Part shown: in pieces, positions 16,727 to 25,185 of the stretch
Position numbering within the stretch: position 1 is the first letter of the stretch
Layout of the letters: each line of letters begins with the position of its first letter
Source of the DNA: Amycolatopsis sp. NBC_01488
Lineage (GTDB): Bacteria; Actinomycetota; Actinomycetes; Mycobacteriales; Pseudonocardiaceae
DNA length: 64,000 bases
Assembly (NCBI RefSeq): GCF_036227105.1
Contig: NZ_CP109434.1
Span: 8,032,501 to 8,096,500 of the forward strand
Direction: 5' to 3'
Notes under the pieces: model-generated
The model's database searches: none
Told to the model about the DNA's origin: nothing
The model's input: the letters and a program-made list of their open reading frames with translations, nothing else
Position numbers and translations under genes: made by a program

Positions 16727-16998
16727 TCACAACTCGGTCCTGGAGTACTGCTCGCGGTCACCAACGCGCCACACGACCTGCAGCTCCATTTCCCGGAACC
16801 GCCAGTCCGCGTCCGCCCGGACTGCCTCGCCGGTGATCACGCTGCCCGTGGTGAAGTGCGACTGCAGGGACAGTTCGTCGCGCACTTCCGGCGCCCAGAC
16901 GTGGACGGCTGTCATGTTGGCGCGCAGGCGTGCGACGTCCGCGTTCAGCTGTCCGTCGTCGATCGCCGCCCAGTAGGCGTTCAGCAGGGCACTGATCG
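16727..16998 (-). pseudogene. Fragment of an NTF2/SnoaL-like protein
   Basis: From about 16998 the minus strand reads ISALLNAYWAAIDDGQLN, MTAVHVWAPEVRDEL, TTGSVITGEAVRADADWRF and ends DREQYSRTEL with a stop at 16727. The pattern (YWAAIDDG near the start, long beta-strands with Arg/Asp later) is typical of NTF2-like nuclear-transport-factor or SnoaL folds. The beginning of the gene is missing; a different coding remnant starts at 17014 on the other strand. Confidence 0.65.
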
Positions 16999-17013
16999 CA
17001 CGAGAAGTACCGC

Positions 17014-17669
17014 GAGCGTCTCGTCAGCAACGCCGGCCGCGACACCTGCTCACTCGAGGGGCGTCGCCTTCTTCACCGTACGCGGCGTACCGGACTTCGG
17101 CCAGTTCGCCGCGGGCGCCGCCCAGTGCGGGGGCACGGCGACCATCATCGGCGACGACGTCACCCGGTACGTCGCCGATCAGGTGGAGCGGCAACGGAAT
17201 CGCGCGGTGCCGTACCGCTACCTGACGTTCGCCACCGAGCCGGTGACCGAACCGGCGGGCGTCGCGCGGGACTTCTGCACCGCATGGACGACATGTTCGG
17301 CTTCGAACGGACCGCGCGGCGACGGTCGCTGGACGGCCACGCGGCCATGGCCTACGGCGCGGCACAGGTGAGGATCACGGCCACCGCCTACCTGCGCGAG
17401 ACCGCCGCCACGATTCCCGTGACGCCCGGCGCGATCTGGCGCGAGATCACGGCGATCCACACCTCCGCCCCCGACGAACGCCAGACCAACAAGGGCCTCG
17501 AAGGCTCACCGGCTCCATTGACTACGGAGGCGACATCGGCCGGAACCCCGAGAACAAGCCCGTCGCGGTTCTGCGCGTCGAAGGCGGCGAGGTCGGCCGG
17601 CAAACCCAGGGCTTCTGCGGTCGCGCCCCGACCCACCCGTCGGACCCGTGGTGCCCACCACCGAGTTGA
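17014..17669 (+). pseudogene. Receptor-type ligand-binding protein gene with at least three frameshifts
   Basis: The plus strand encodes consecutive parts of one protein in different frames: EKYRERLVSNAGRD (from 17014), AFFTVRGVPDFGQFAAG ... IIGDDVTRYVADQVERQ (17065-17240), then MDDMFGFERTARRRSLDGHA and YLRETAATIPVTPGAIWREI (17285-17480), then SIDYGGDIGRNPENKPVAVL (from about 17515), ending at TGA 17667-17669. This resembles the branched-chain-type periplasmic ligand-binding domains found beside actinomycete regulators. Dead through frameshifts; N-terminal half missing. Confidence 0.65.
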
Positions 17670-17698
17670 CCCCGCGCCTCCCGCTCGCCGGGGACGGC

Positions 17699-18634
17699 TC
17701 ATCGGCGTGGCCGCGCGGTCCGCGCACCGGGCCCCGCGCCGGGACGGCGTCTCGGCCGGGGCGCCGTGGAGCAGCGCCCGCGATCGGTCCGGGTGGCCGT
17801 GGGCGCGGGACTGCGCAGCTCACCGCGCACGGCCCTGGCGAAGATGCGTTGCGTGTGCTCGGTCGGCGGCACGTCCAGGTCGTGCCGCAGGCGCCGCACG
17901 CACATCCGGTGCCAGTTGCGGACCTGGCCGAGCTCGCCGCGCCGGGCGTGCAGGACCATCAGGGTCTGGTACACCTCCTCGTGGTACGGGTCGATGGCCA
18001 GGATCCGGCGGCACAGTTCGACGGCCTCGGCGTCGTCGCCCCGGCGCAGCGCGTCGGCGCGCAGGGCCGTCAGGGCGTGCAGCGCCCGCGTCCGGTAGTA
18101 CTGCCGCTGCTCCTCGACCCAGTCCGCGGTCTCCCCGGCCAGGAAGTCGCCGGCGTAGAGCCGCGCGGCCCGCCGGTAGCAGGCCATGGCTTCGGCTCGG
18201 GCGCCCCGCGACTCGGCGGCGTGCGCTTCGCGCAGGGCGCGGTCGAACTCGTCGACGTCGAGCCACAGGTTCGTGGCGAGGAGCTGATAGCCGTGCGCGC
18301 GGCAGACGATCTCGACCGGCCGTCCGCCGGCCGCCTGCTCGAGCGTCCGGCGGACGGCGTGCACCGCCACCTTCAGCGAACTCGACGCCGGCGACCACGC
18401 GCCACCCGGCCACAGCGTCTCGAACAGCTTCTCCCGCCGGACGATCCGGCCGCGGTTGAGCAGCAGGTACTGGAAGAGGTGGCGCGCCTTGCCCGCGTGC
18501 CAGCACGTCACCGGTTCGCCGGCCAGGGACACCTCGAAAGCCCCGAAGCAGCGGACCACGACCGCTGTACCATTGTTTCGCCCTCGCCGGGCCTTGGCCA
18601 CCGTAGCGTCGTCTCGCACGACTCCAGCCCCCAT
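17699..18634 (-). CDS. AfsR/SARP-family transcriptional activator
   Basis: 311 residues from ATG 18634; GTG 18619 and GTG 18559 are alternative starts, all inside the tail of the upstream acyltransferase frame. Residues ~25-115 are the OmpR-like winged helix (VVRCFGAFEVSLAGEPVT ... LFETLWPGG). Residues ~120-260 are the bacterial transcriptional activation domain with TPR-like helices (WVEEQRQYYRTRALHALTAL, YHEEVYQTLM). A basic, low-complexity tail ends the protein. SARPs activate specialised-metabolite genes by binding heptameric repeats. The overlap with the acyltransferase suggests coupled expression, and that gene and the divergent exporter are the obvious local targets. Confidence 0.85.
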   Translation of the reverse strand: MGAGVVRDDATVAKARRGRNNGTAVVVRCFGAFEVSLAGEPVTCWHAGKARHLFQYLLLNRGRIVRREKLFETLWPGGAWSPASSSLKVAVHAVRRTLEQAAGGRPVEIVCRAHGYQLLATNLWLDVDEFDRALREAHAAESRGARAEAMACYRRAARLYAGDFLAGETADWVEEQRQYYRTRALHALTALRADALRRGDDAEAVELCRRILAIDPYHEEVYQTLMVLHARRGELGQVRNWHRMCVRRLRHDLDVPPTEHTQRIFARAVRGELRSPAPTATRTDRGRCSTAPRPRRRPGAGPGARTARPRR

Positions 18635-20583
18635 CCCAACACCGAGAACCACCGCGCCAATGTTCCGGAAACCCACGCTAGGCACCCGAGATCCGCGATG
18701 TCCTTGACCGACCACAGCGGGACGCCCGCCGGCGAGATCAGGGGCAGGTCCGGGCGGTCGAGCGAGGCGAGCAGCCGGTCGAGCGCGGCCGCCAGGTCGG
18801 CGTCCGGACGTTCTTCCCGGTACACGTCGTGGAGGGCCACGACGTCGGCCACGCGCGCCGCGCCGGACGCCGCCAGGGCCGCCAGCCAGCCCACGACGTC
18901 GCTTCCTTCGAGGTAGCAGTCGTTCCGGCGGAACAGCGCCGGCCGGTCGTGGCGCAGCGCCTGGAACAGCGCCTGCTGCCGGGCCACGGCCGTCCGGGTG
19001 TGGCCGGCGAGCCGGTCGAAGTGGACGACCAGGACTTCGGGTTCCCCGGCCGTGTCGAGACTCCGGTCGACGACGCGTCCCGCCCGGTCGAGCAGCCTGA
19101 GCTCCGTGTGGACCTGGCCCGGCCGGTCGCCGGTGAGCCGCTTCTTCAGCCGCGCCCGCAGCACCAGCTCGCCACCGGCGACGTCGACGTCGCCGCGGTG
19201 CCGGTAGGTGTGCTGGAAGACCTCGAGGAGCTCGTAGAAGGCCGGTGCCGCGTCCCGCCCGGAACCGAACATCTCGTCGACGATGACGCGCCGCATGCGC
19301 TGGTGGACGTACTTCTCGCCGAAGGGGCTCGCCGAGGTCAGCCGGAAGAGGTCGCGCAGCGCGTCGAAGTGCCGGTCGCCGAGACGCTCCCCCGATTCGC
19401 GCAGCTCCTCCAGTGCGGCCAGCAGGCCGTCCACCAGCTTCACCGCGCGCAGCAACGGTTCCGTCGTGTCCGCCGTCCCGGTGTAGGCGACCGCGGGTGC
19501 GGTCAAGCCGTTGTCGTTCAGCAGTTGCACGGACTTCTCCCCCAGCCCCAGCTCCACGACCAGGTCGGGATCGAGACCGGCCAGGGTCGCCACGGTGTCC
19601 CGGGACGCCATGACTTCGTCGGTGAGCGCGAGGACGCCGTTGCGGACGTCCTCGGCCGTGGTGAGCAGGCCGGCACCGTGGTTCGAGACCACCGGGGTGT
19701 GGGGATCGGTGAACACGATGCCGTTCGCGTCCAGGAATCGGTCGAGAGCCGCGCGCACGCCGCTCATCCGTTCGGAGTGGGCCAGGAAGTTCGTCGGCTT
19801 CTTCAGCTCCTCCGTCCGCACCGCCGGGAATCGCGCCGTGAACGCGTCGAAATCCGGTTTCACCCCGGCTCGCACGTACACGTTCACCTGCCGGTCGGAA
19901 TAGCGCTTGTGCACCTCGACGTCGGCCTTCGGATACGTCTTCCCGAGCGCGTCGAGAACGGCGGCGAGATCATCGGCGTCACCCTTCAGGGCGATGACGT
20001 GGAACGGCTCGGGAACCAGCCGCCGGCCGCGCAGCGCGTCGGGCAGGTGCACGGCGACCTCCCGGGCGACCGGCTCGTCGGGCACCTCGCCGTCGGCGGC
20101 CACCAGGACCAGCGGTGTGAAAGCCCTCGCGATCTTGACGCCGTCGCCGACGGACAGCGCCCCGCTCGCCACCGCGGAGGCGATGATGCCGAAGCTTTCA
20201 CCGGTGTAGGCCGTGAACGGGAGCGGGATGCCGTTCTTCGCCGCGGTGTCCCGCAGGCGGGCCTCCAGGGCCACGCTGTGCACCAGGAACGCCGCTCCGA
20301 TGAACGCCTGCTGCGCCAGCTTCCCGGTCGGCACGTTCTCGGGAACCAGCAGGAGCTTCGCCGGCCGGCCGGGAAAACCCAGCGCCCGCGCGGCCTGCCG
20401 GTAGACCTCGAGCACCGCCGGGCTCCCGGAGTCGAGCAGGTGGCTGCCGAGGTTCCGGTACGCGGCGCGGCTGCCCAGGCCCGGGAAGACGCCGGCGACG
20501 CGGTCCCGCCGGAGCGCCGGGGGACTCGTGCGGTGACCATTCGGAAGCACGTTCGAACGTGCACGGGAAGGAACCAATCTCAT
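18508..20583 (-). CDS. FabD-like acyltransferase with a large C-terminal extension
   Basis: 691 residues from ATG 20583, with GGGGAG 6 bases upstream. Residues ~25-330 have malonyl/acyl-CoA:ACP transacylase features: FPGLGS near the start, a nucleophile elbow GESFG around residue 128 in place of the usual GHSxG, the His of LAHSERM near 269, and VVSNHGAG near 297. The remaining ~350 residues (IVDEMFGSGRDAAPAFYELL and onward) match nothing I know. No ketosynthase or carrier protein is visible nearby, so it may act in trans or load an unusual acceptor. The last ~40 codons overlap the SARP start and may be an overrun. Cytoplasmic. Confidence 0.75.
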   Translation of the reverse strand: MRLVPSRARSNVLPNGHRTSPPALRRDRVAGVFPGLGSRAAYRNLGSHLLDSGSPAVLEVYRQAARALGFPGRPAKLLLVPENVPTGKLAQQAFIGAAFLVHSVALEARLRDTAAKNGIPLPFTAYTGESFGIIASAVASGALSVGDGVKIARAFTPLVLVAADGEVPDEPVAREVAVHLPDALRGRRLVPEPFHVIALKGDADDLAAVLDALGKTYPKADVEVHKRYSDRQVNVYVRAGVKPDFDAFTARFPAVRTEELKKPTNFLAHSERMSGVRAALDRFLDANGIVFTDPHTPVVSNHGAGLLTTAEDVRNGVLALTDEVMASRDTVATLAGLDPDLVVELGLGEKSVQLLNDNGLTAPAVAYTGTADTTEPLLRAVKLVDGLLAALEELRESGERLGDRHFDALRDLFRLTSASPFGEKYVHQRMRRVIVDEMFGSGRDAAPAFYELLEVFQHTYRHRGDVDVAGGELVLRARLKKRLTGDRPGQVHTELRLLDRAGRVVDRSLDTAGEPEVLVVHFDRLAGHTRTAVARQQALFQALRHDRPALFRRNDCYLEGSDVVGWLAALAASGAARVADVVALHDVYREERPDADLAAALDRLLASLDRPDLPLISPAGVPLWSVKDIADLGCLAWVSGTLARWFSVLGWGLESCETTLRWPRPGEGETMVQRSWSAASGLSRCPWPANR

Positions 20584-20850
20584 CGCTTCTCCCCGAGTTT
20601 CTCCAGGACGGAAACGGGGAAACCTCGCCCTGCCGTCGGACAGCCTGTCGATGTCGCGTGTGCTGTCGAAAGTAGGAGAGCCGGGCACCGGTCTCAAGCG
20701 CGCAGGCGCTGGTGGAGCCGATGAGACAGGGCACGATGTCACCAAAGTCGTAGTGCCGGTTCCACCTATGACGGCGGTGCCCGTTCCGATGCCGCACCTA
20801 CGATGAGGTCGTTCACCCACGAGGGCATGCACATGGAATGGAGGGTAGAC

Positions 20851-22035
20851 ATGCCTATCGGGCTTCTCGCCTTGGCGCTGGGAGGCTTCGGCATCGGGCT
20901 CACCGAGTTCGGGATCGTGGGTCTGCTGCCCGAGGTGGCGGCGGACTTCGGGGTCACCGAATCGGTGGCCGGATACCTGGTCTCGGGGTACGCGCTCAGC
21001 GTCGCGGTCGGCGCCATCGCGCTCACCTTGGCGATCTCGAGGTTCGACCGGAAGAAGGTGTTGCTCGGGCTGATGGTGCTGTTCATCGCGGGCAACCTGA
21101 TCTCGGCCGTCGCGCCGGTCTACTCGGTGATGCTGCTCGGCCGGATCGTCGCGGCGCTGTGCCACGGCGCGTTCTTCAGCGTCGGCGCGGTGGTCGCCGC
21201 GGAGATGGTCGCGGAGAACCGGAAGGCCAGCGCCATCGCGCTGATGTTCGGCGGCCTGACCGTGGCCAACGTGCTCGGCGTCCCGCTGGGCACCCTGCTC
21301 GGCCAGCAGCTCGGCTGGCGGTCGACGTTCTGGGCGATCACGGTCATCGGCGTCGTCACCATGGCCGGCATCGGGCTGCTGGTCCCGCGGCCGGCGCCGG
21401 TCGCCCGGACCGGCCTGCGCGGTGAGCTCGGCGCGTTCCGCCGTCCCCAGGTCTGGATCTCGGCGGCGATCACCGTGCTGTCCTACGGCGGCATGTTCGG
21501 AGCGTTCACCTACATCGCCTTCACGCTCACCGAGGTCAGCGGCTTCGCCACCACCACGGTGCCGTGGCTGCTGGTGCTGTTCGGCGTCGGCATGTTCGCC
21601 GGCAACTTCCTCGGCGGCAAGGCGGCGGACCGGGCGCTGGACAAGTCGCTGCTGGTGGTCCTCGCGCTGCTCACGGCGGTGCTCGGGGTGTTCGCCCTGA
21701 CCGCGCACAGCAAGGTCCTGACGGTCGTCTCGCTGTTCCTGATGGGCACCGTCGGCCTGGCCACCGCGCCCGGCCTGCAGCTGCGGATCATGCGGTACGC
21801 CGAGGACGCGCCGACGATGGCCTCCGGCGCCAACATCGCGGCGTTCAACATCGGCAACGCGCTCGGGGCCTGGCTCAGCGGTCTCGCACTGGCGGCCGGA
21901 CTCGGGTTCGTCTCGCCGCTGTGGGTCGGCGCCGCGGTCAACGTCGTGGGTCTCGCCGTCCTGGCGGCCGGGTCGGCGGCGGCGCGCCGGCAGCAGCCGC
22001 AGGTCGCGGAGGCTCACCAGGCCGTCACCGCCTGA
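20851..22035 (+). CDS. MFS drug/metabolite exporter (DHA1, Cmx/AraJ type)
   Basis: 394 residues from ATG 20851, which has GGAGG 8 bases upstream; the longer frame from 20803 is not needed. Twelve membrane helices. The N-terminal TEFGIVGLLPEVAADFGVT and the motif-A relative SRFDRKKVLLGLM are typical of the chloramphenicol-resistance/arabinose-efflux branch of DHA1. Motif C-like VANVLGVPLGTLLGQQLGWR is present. Divergent from the acyltransferase/SARP pair across a ~270-base intergenic region, so it is plausibly the self-resistance or export gene of that small locus. A strong terminator follows. Confidence 0.88.
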   Translation: MPIGLLALALGGFGIGLTEFGIVGLLPEVAADFGVTESVAGYLVSGYALSVAVGAIALTLAISRFDRKKVLLGLMVLFIAGNLISAVAPVYSVMLLGRIVAALCHGAFFSVGAVVAAEMVAENRKASAIALMFGGLTVANVLGVPLGTLLGQQLGWRSTFWAITVIGVVTMAGIGLLVPRPAPVARTGLRGELGAFRRPQVWISAAITVLSYGGMFGAFTYIAFTLTEVSGFATTTVPWLLVLFGVGMFAGNFLGGKAADRALDKSLLVVLALLTAVLGVFALTAHSKVLTVVSLFLMGTVGLATAPGLQLRIMRYAEDAPTMASGANIAAFNIGNALGAWLSGLALAAGLGFVSPLWVGAAVNVVGLAVLAAGSAAARRQQPQVAEAHQAVTA

Positions 22036-22049
22036 CGCGCATCGCGCCG

Positions 22050-22082
22050 AGGACGCCCGCTCCCCCGCGGAGTGGGCGTCCT
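22050..22082 (+). terminator. Strong terminator after the MFS gene
   Basis: AGGACGCCC (22050-22058) and GGGCGTCCT (22074-22082) pair exactly, with CTCC/GGAG continuing the stem inside after a mismatch and GCGCC/GGCGC extending it outside. It begins 14 bases after the stop. Confidence 0.85.
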
Positions 22083-22530
22083 GGCGCGCTGTCACTCTGT
22101 TCTCCCCGTGGACGGCCACCCACGGACGGCCAGTTCGATTCCCCGCTGGCGGTCAGTTGCACGGTCAGTGATCGCAGCAGGTTCGTCGGCCGGCGCGGCC
22201 GTGCTGGTCATGCCGCGACGTTGATCGCGCCTCGACTGCCAGCACGGCGCGTTGAACGGCGCGGCGGCACGGGATCCGTCAGTTGCCAAGGTCGTGGGAC
22301 CACCGGGTTGCCCGCGATAGGACCACCTTGCGGCTCGGCATCGTTGTAAGAACACGTTCTCGATAACGGTGCCCGCGCGTCAGTCTCCTCCTGCCGCGAA
22401 CGCCCTCTTCTGCCGACGAGCGTTGCGACACGAGGTCGCACGTGGTGAGTGAGCTCTGTTGATTGGAGGTTCGGTCTAGTGCCGGAGACGTAGCTCCTGG
22501 TCAGTGTTCGTGACCGGTCCCCGCCTTGAC
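22083..22530. other. Intergenic stretch ahead of the intron, no gene seen
   Basis: No frame here gives a recognisable protein on either strand. The last part (about 22440-22530) is the 5' flank of the intron. It carries no similarity to the lectin fragment on the intron's 3' side. Confidence 0.4.
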
Positions 22531-23109
22531 GTGCGTGGCCAGTGATGGCTGGGTGCGAAGCTCAGGGAAAAGCCCAAGGGTTCCCGCTCCGTCCGGGGAC
22601 CACAGGTCAGGGGAAGGCCGGAAGGGTGAACGTCAGTGAACCCTCGCTGATGCCTCGTTACGGCAAACTCCCGGGTCGGGTTGTTGTGCCGGGAGAGAGA
22701 AGAGGCCAGCCGCTGAGAGTCGGCAGACGACGGCCGAGGACGCTTCTACGGCCGTGGGAACACCGTCGCCTCCGGGGTACAGAGGGCACCCGACCCGGTC
22801 GCATCTCACACGCGCGGAACGTGGAAACCCCGTCCAGGTCCGCGACACCTCCGTGGTGTCGCGGTAAGCCGACCGCAAGGAAAGCCCAATCCCTGGGCGG
22901 GAACAGGACGCCCAAGAAGCGAACGCCGGCGGCCGAAAGGCAGCAGGAAAACGGAAGCGATATGACCGGTCCTCCACCGGTTGGTCTCCGCATAACTGGC
23001 CGGATACCGGGCCTGGTGCCCGGCTGCGAAAGCAGGCTGACATGTGGCGGGTGAGCCCGTGAAAACGAAGCACCGAACCCACCGGAACCGAAGGGCAAGT
23101 TAGACACCC

Positions 23110-24831
23110 ATGGAGGTGAACGGACCCGAGGACGACATCCTCAACTGGGACGTCATTGACTGGCGGCACCACGAGGACAACGTACGGCGGTTACGGGGCA
23201 GGATCTTCACGGCGACGAAGGACGGGGACTGGCCCAAGGTCAGGAACCTGCAGAAGATGATGCTGCGAAGCTGGTCGAACACGCTGGTGAGCGTACGGCA
23301 GGTCGCGCAGCGCAACGCTGGCCGCAACACCGCGGGGATCGACGGGCAGGTCGCGCTGACCTCCCCGGTCAGGGCGGAGCTTGCGGTGCGGACGCATCGC
23401 ACGGCCCGGTCCTGGAAACCCCGCGCGGTGAAGCGGGTGTTCATACCGAAAGCCAATGGGAAACAGCGGCCACTCGGAATTCCCGTGCTCGCCGACCGCG
23501 TCCACCAGGCGCGGCACCGCAACGCGTTGGAGCCCGAGTGGGAGGCCCGGTTCGAGCCTAGATCGTATGGGTTCCGGCCAGGCCGCAGCTGTCAGGACGC
23601 GATCTCGGTAATCCACGTGATGGCCTGCGGCAAGACCGCGAAACGCCTGTGGGTGCTGGACGCGGACCTCAGCGCCGCGTTCGACAGAATCGACCACGAC
23701 CGGCTGCTTGCCGCGATCGGATCGTTTCCCGGTAAGGGAATGATCCGTGACTGGTTGCGGGCAGGCGTGTTCGAACCGGGCAAGGGATTCACCCCGACCG
23801 AGGAGGGAACCCCGCAAGGCGGGGTGATCAGTCCGCTGCTGTTGAACGTTGCGTTGCATGGGCTGGAGGAAGCGGCCGGAGTCCGCCAGGAACGCAGTGA
23901 CACACGGCGAACCAAGCGAGGCTCTCCCGCGCTGGTCAGGTATGCCGACGACATGGTGGTGCTCTGCCATTCCAGGCAGGAGGCCGAGCAGGTCAAGGCG
24001 AAGCTCGCCCTTTGGCTGGCGCCCAGAGGTCTGTCCTTCAACGAGGACAAGACGAGGATCGTCCACCTCGACGACGGATTCGACTTTCTGGGATTCACCG
24101 CCCGCCGCTATCAGGGCAAGCTGATCATCAAACCCAGCAAAGCCGCTATCGCACGAGTCACCCAACGCCTTGCCGCGGAAATGCGTGCCCTGCGCGGCGC
24201 GAACGCGGCGATGGTCCTCGTCACGATCAACCCGATCACGCGAGGCTGGGCGAACTACTACCGCGGGGTGGCATCGTCGAGGGTCTTCGCGGCCCTGGAC
24301 ACCTACCTGTGGCGGCTCACTTACAAGTGGGCCTGCCACTGCCATCCCGACAAACCGAAGTCCTGGGTCATCACCCGGTACTTCGGCCGGTATCACAAAG
24401 CCAGGCAGGACCGCTGGGTGTTCGGCGACCGCGACAGCGGCGCCTACCTGCCCAAGTTCGCCTGGACCAAGATCGTCCGGCACCGGTTGGTCCGCAGCGA
24501 GGCGTCTCCGGACGACCCCGCACACGCCGACTACTGGGCCGACCGGCGACGCAAGCGCGCACCTCCGCTCGATCGCAGCGCCCTTTTCCTGCTACGCAAG
24601 CAGAAAGGACGTTGCCCGACATGCGGGGACCTGCTCCTGCACGCCGACCGTGAGCCACAAAGCCCCCGTGAATGGGAACAGTGGCACCGCACCACCCGCA
24701 AGGCGATCACCAGACAGCACATCATCGCCCATGGGACACGCGGCACGCCGGACGACACCCGACTCGTTCACTCCCACTGCCAGCGCCGGGCAACCGGCGC
24801 CGACAGGGAACCAGCAACTCTGTATTCCTGA
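23110..24831 (+). CDS. ltrA: Group II intron reverse transcriptase/maturase/HNH endonuclease
   Basis: 573 residues from ATG 23110. Reverse-transcriptase blocks 0-7 span about residues 60-330: KRVFIPKANGKQRPLGIPVL, YGFRPGRSC, VLDADLSAAFDRIDH, GTPQGGVISPLLLNV, and the active-site RYADDMVVL near 278, with an intact YADD. The maturase (X/GIIM) region carries NPITRGWANYYRGV. The C-terminus is an HNH nuclease with CPTCG near 501, HIIAHG near 536 and HSHC near 553. It promotes intron splicing and retrohoming by target-primed reverse transcription. No frameshift seen; it looks functional. The gene name refers to the family. Confidence 0.95.
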   Translation: MEVNGPEDDILNWDVIDWRHHEDNVRRLRGRIFTATKDGDWPKVRNLQKMMLRSWSNTLVSVRQVAQRNAGRNTAGIDGQVALTSPVRAELAVRTHRTARSWKPRAVKRVFIPKANGKQRPLGIPVLADRVHQARHRNALEPEWEARFEPRSYGFRPGRSCQDAISVIHVMACGKTAKRLWVLDADLSAAFDRIDHDRLLAAIGSFPGKGMIRDWLRAGVFEPGKGFTPTEEGTPQGGVISPLLLNVALHGLEEAAGVRQERSDTRRTKRGSPALVRYADDMVVLCHSRQEAEQVKAKLALWLAPRGLSFNEDKTRIVHLDDGFDFLGFTARRYQGKLIIKPSKAAIARVTQRLAAEMRALRGANAAMVLVTINPITRGWANYYRGVASSRVFAALDTYLWRLTYKWACHCHPDKPKSWVITRYFGRYHKARQDRWVFGDRDSGAYLPKFAWTKIVRHRLVRSEASPDDPAHADYWADRRRKRAPPLDRSALFLLRKQKGRCPTCGDLLLHADREPQSPREWEQWHRTTRKAITRQHIIAHGTRGTPDDTRLVHSHCQRRATGADREPATLYS

Positions 24832-24852
24832 AGCGCCCCAAGGGGCTTGCTT

Positions 24853-24926
24853 GAGCCGTGTGCATCGACGAGATGCACGCACGGTTCTGAGGGGGGGCGG
24901 GGCGCAGCAATGCGTCCCGCCTACCC
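24853..24926 (+). ncRNA. Group II intron domains V and VI
   Basis: Domain V is the hairpin GAGCCGTGTGC ... GCACGCACGGTTC (24853-24887), matching the family's catalytic hairpin with its conserved AGC start region. Domain VI is GGCGGGGCGCA-GCAA-TGCGTCCCGCC (within 24891-24926), closed by GGG/CCC, with an unpaired TA on the 3' side that would provide the branch-point adenosine. Confidence 0.88.
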
Positions 24927-24934
24927 GGCGATTC

Positions 24935-25074
24935 GTACGCGCTGCTTGTGCAGACTCGGCAAGACGGGCCTGTGCCTCGACGTATACGACGTCGGCAGCA
25001 ACCTCGGCCCGCAGCTGGGCCAGTGGCCGTGCAAGAACGCGCCGGGGATGAACCAGAACGTCACCCTCTGCTGA
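24935..25074 (+). pseudogene. C-terminal piece of a ricin-B-type lectin domain
   Basis: Directly 3' of the intron the frame reads GLCLDVYDVGSNLGPQLGQW, then PCKNAPGMNQNVTLC and TGA at 25072-25074. The QLGQW box is the QxW motif of beta-trefoil (ricin B) lectins, and CLDVYD is the usual strand before it. No matching N-terminal portion exists on the 5' side of the intron. The lectin gene was therefore truncated, either by the insertion or by later rearrangement. Confidence 0.65.
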
Positions 25075-25185
25075 GCAGCACCGCCCGGAACGCTTCTCGG
25101 ATCCACAGTGGACCAAGCGGTGGCGAGCCGGCGCGCGGTCCGGCACCGCTACCGGACCGCCTTGCCGGCGCCCTACTCCCGAGCA

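Larger units (their letters stand above)
22531..24932 (+). mobile_element. Group II intron (retroelement) with encoded reverse transcriptase
   Basis: The 5' end is placed at GTGCG (22531), the usual group II start. The following ~570 bases are structured and non-coding (GTGGCCAGTGATGGCTGGG, many purine loops), as expected for domains I-III. The reverse transcriptase occupies 23110-24831 within domain IV. Domains V (24853-24887) and VI (about 24891-24926) follow, and the 3' end is set at about 24932. All parts needed for mobility appear present. The boundaries are inferred; the 5' one is less certain than the 3' one. Confidence 0.8.

Noticed and set aside
18829..20724. 631-codon plus-strand frame opposite the acyltransferase
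   Set aside because: Shadow frame with His/Arg/Val-rich composition and no motif.
20640..20800. TGTCGA/TGTCGC direct repeats between the acyltransferase and MFS genes as SARP sites
   Set aside because: Spacing of the copies (6 and 12 bases) does not fit the 11- or 22-base periodicity usual for SARP heptamers; too weak to list.
20584..22119. N-terminal extension of the acyltransferase frame to 22119
   Set aside because: This part is antisense to the MFS gene and compositionally nonsensical; ATG 20583 has a strong ribosome site.
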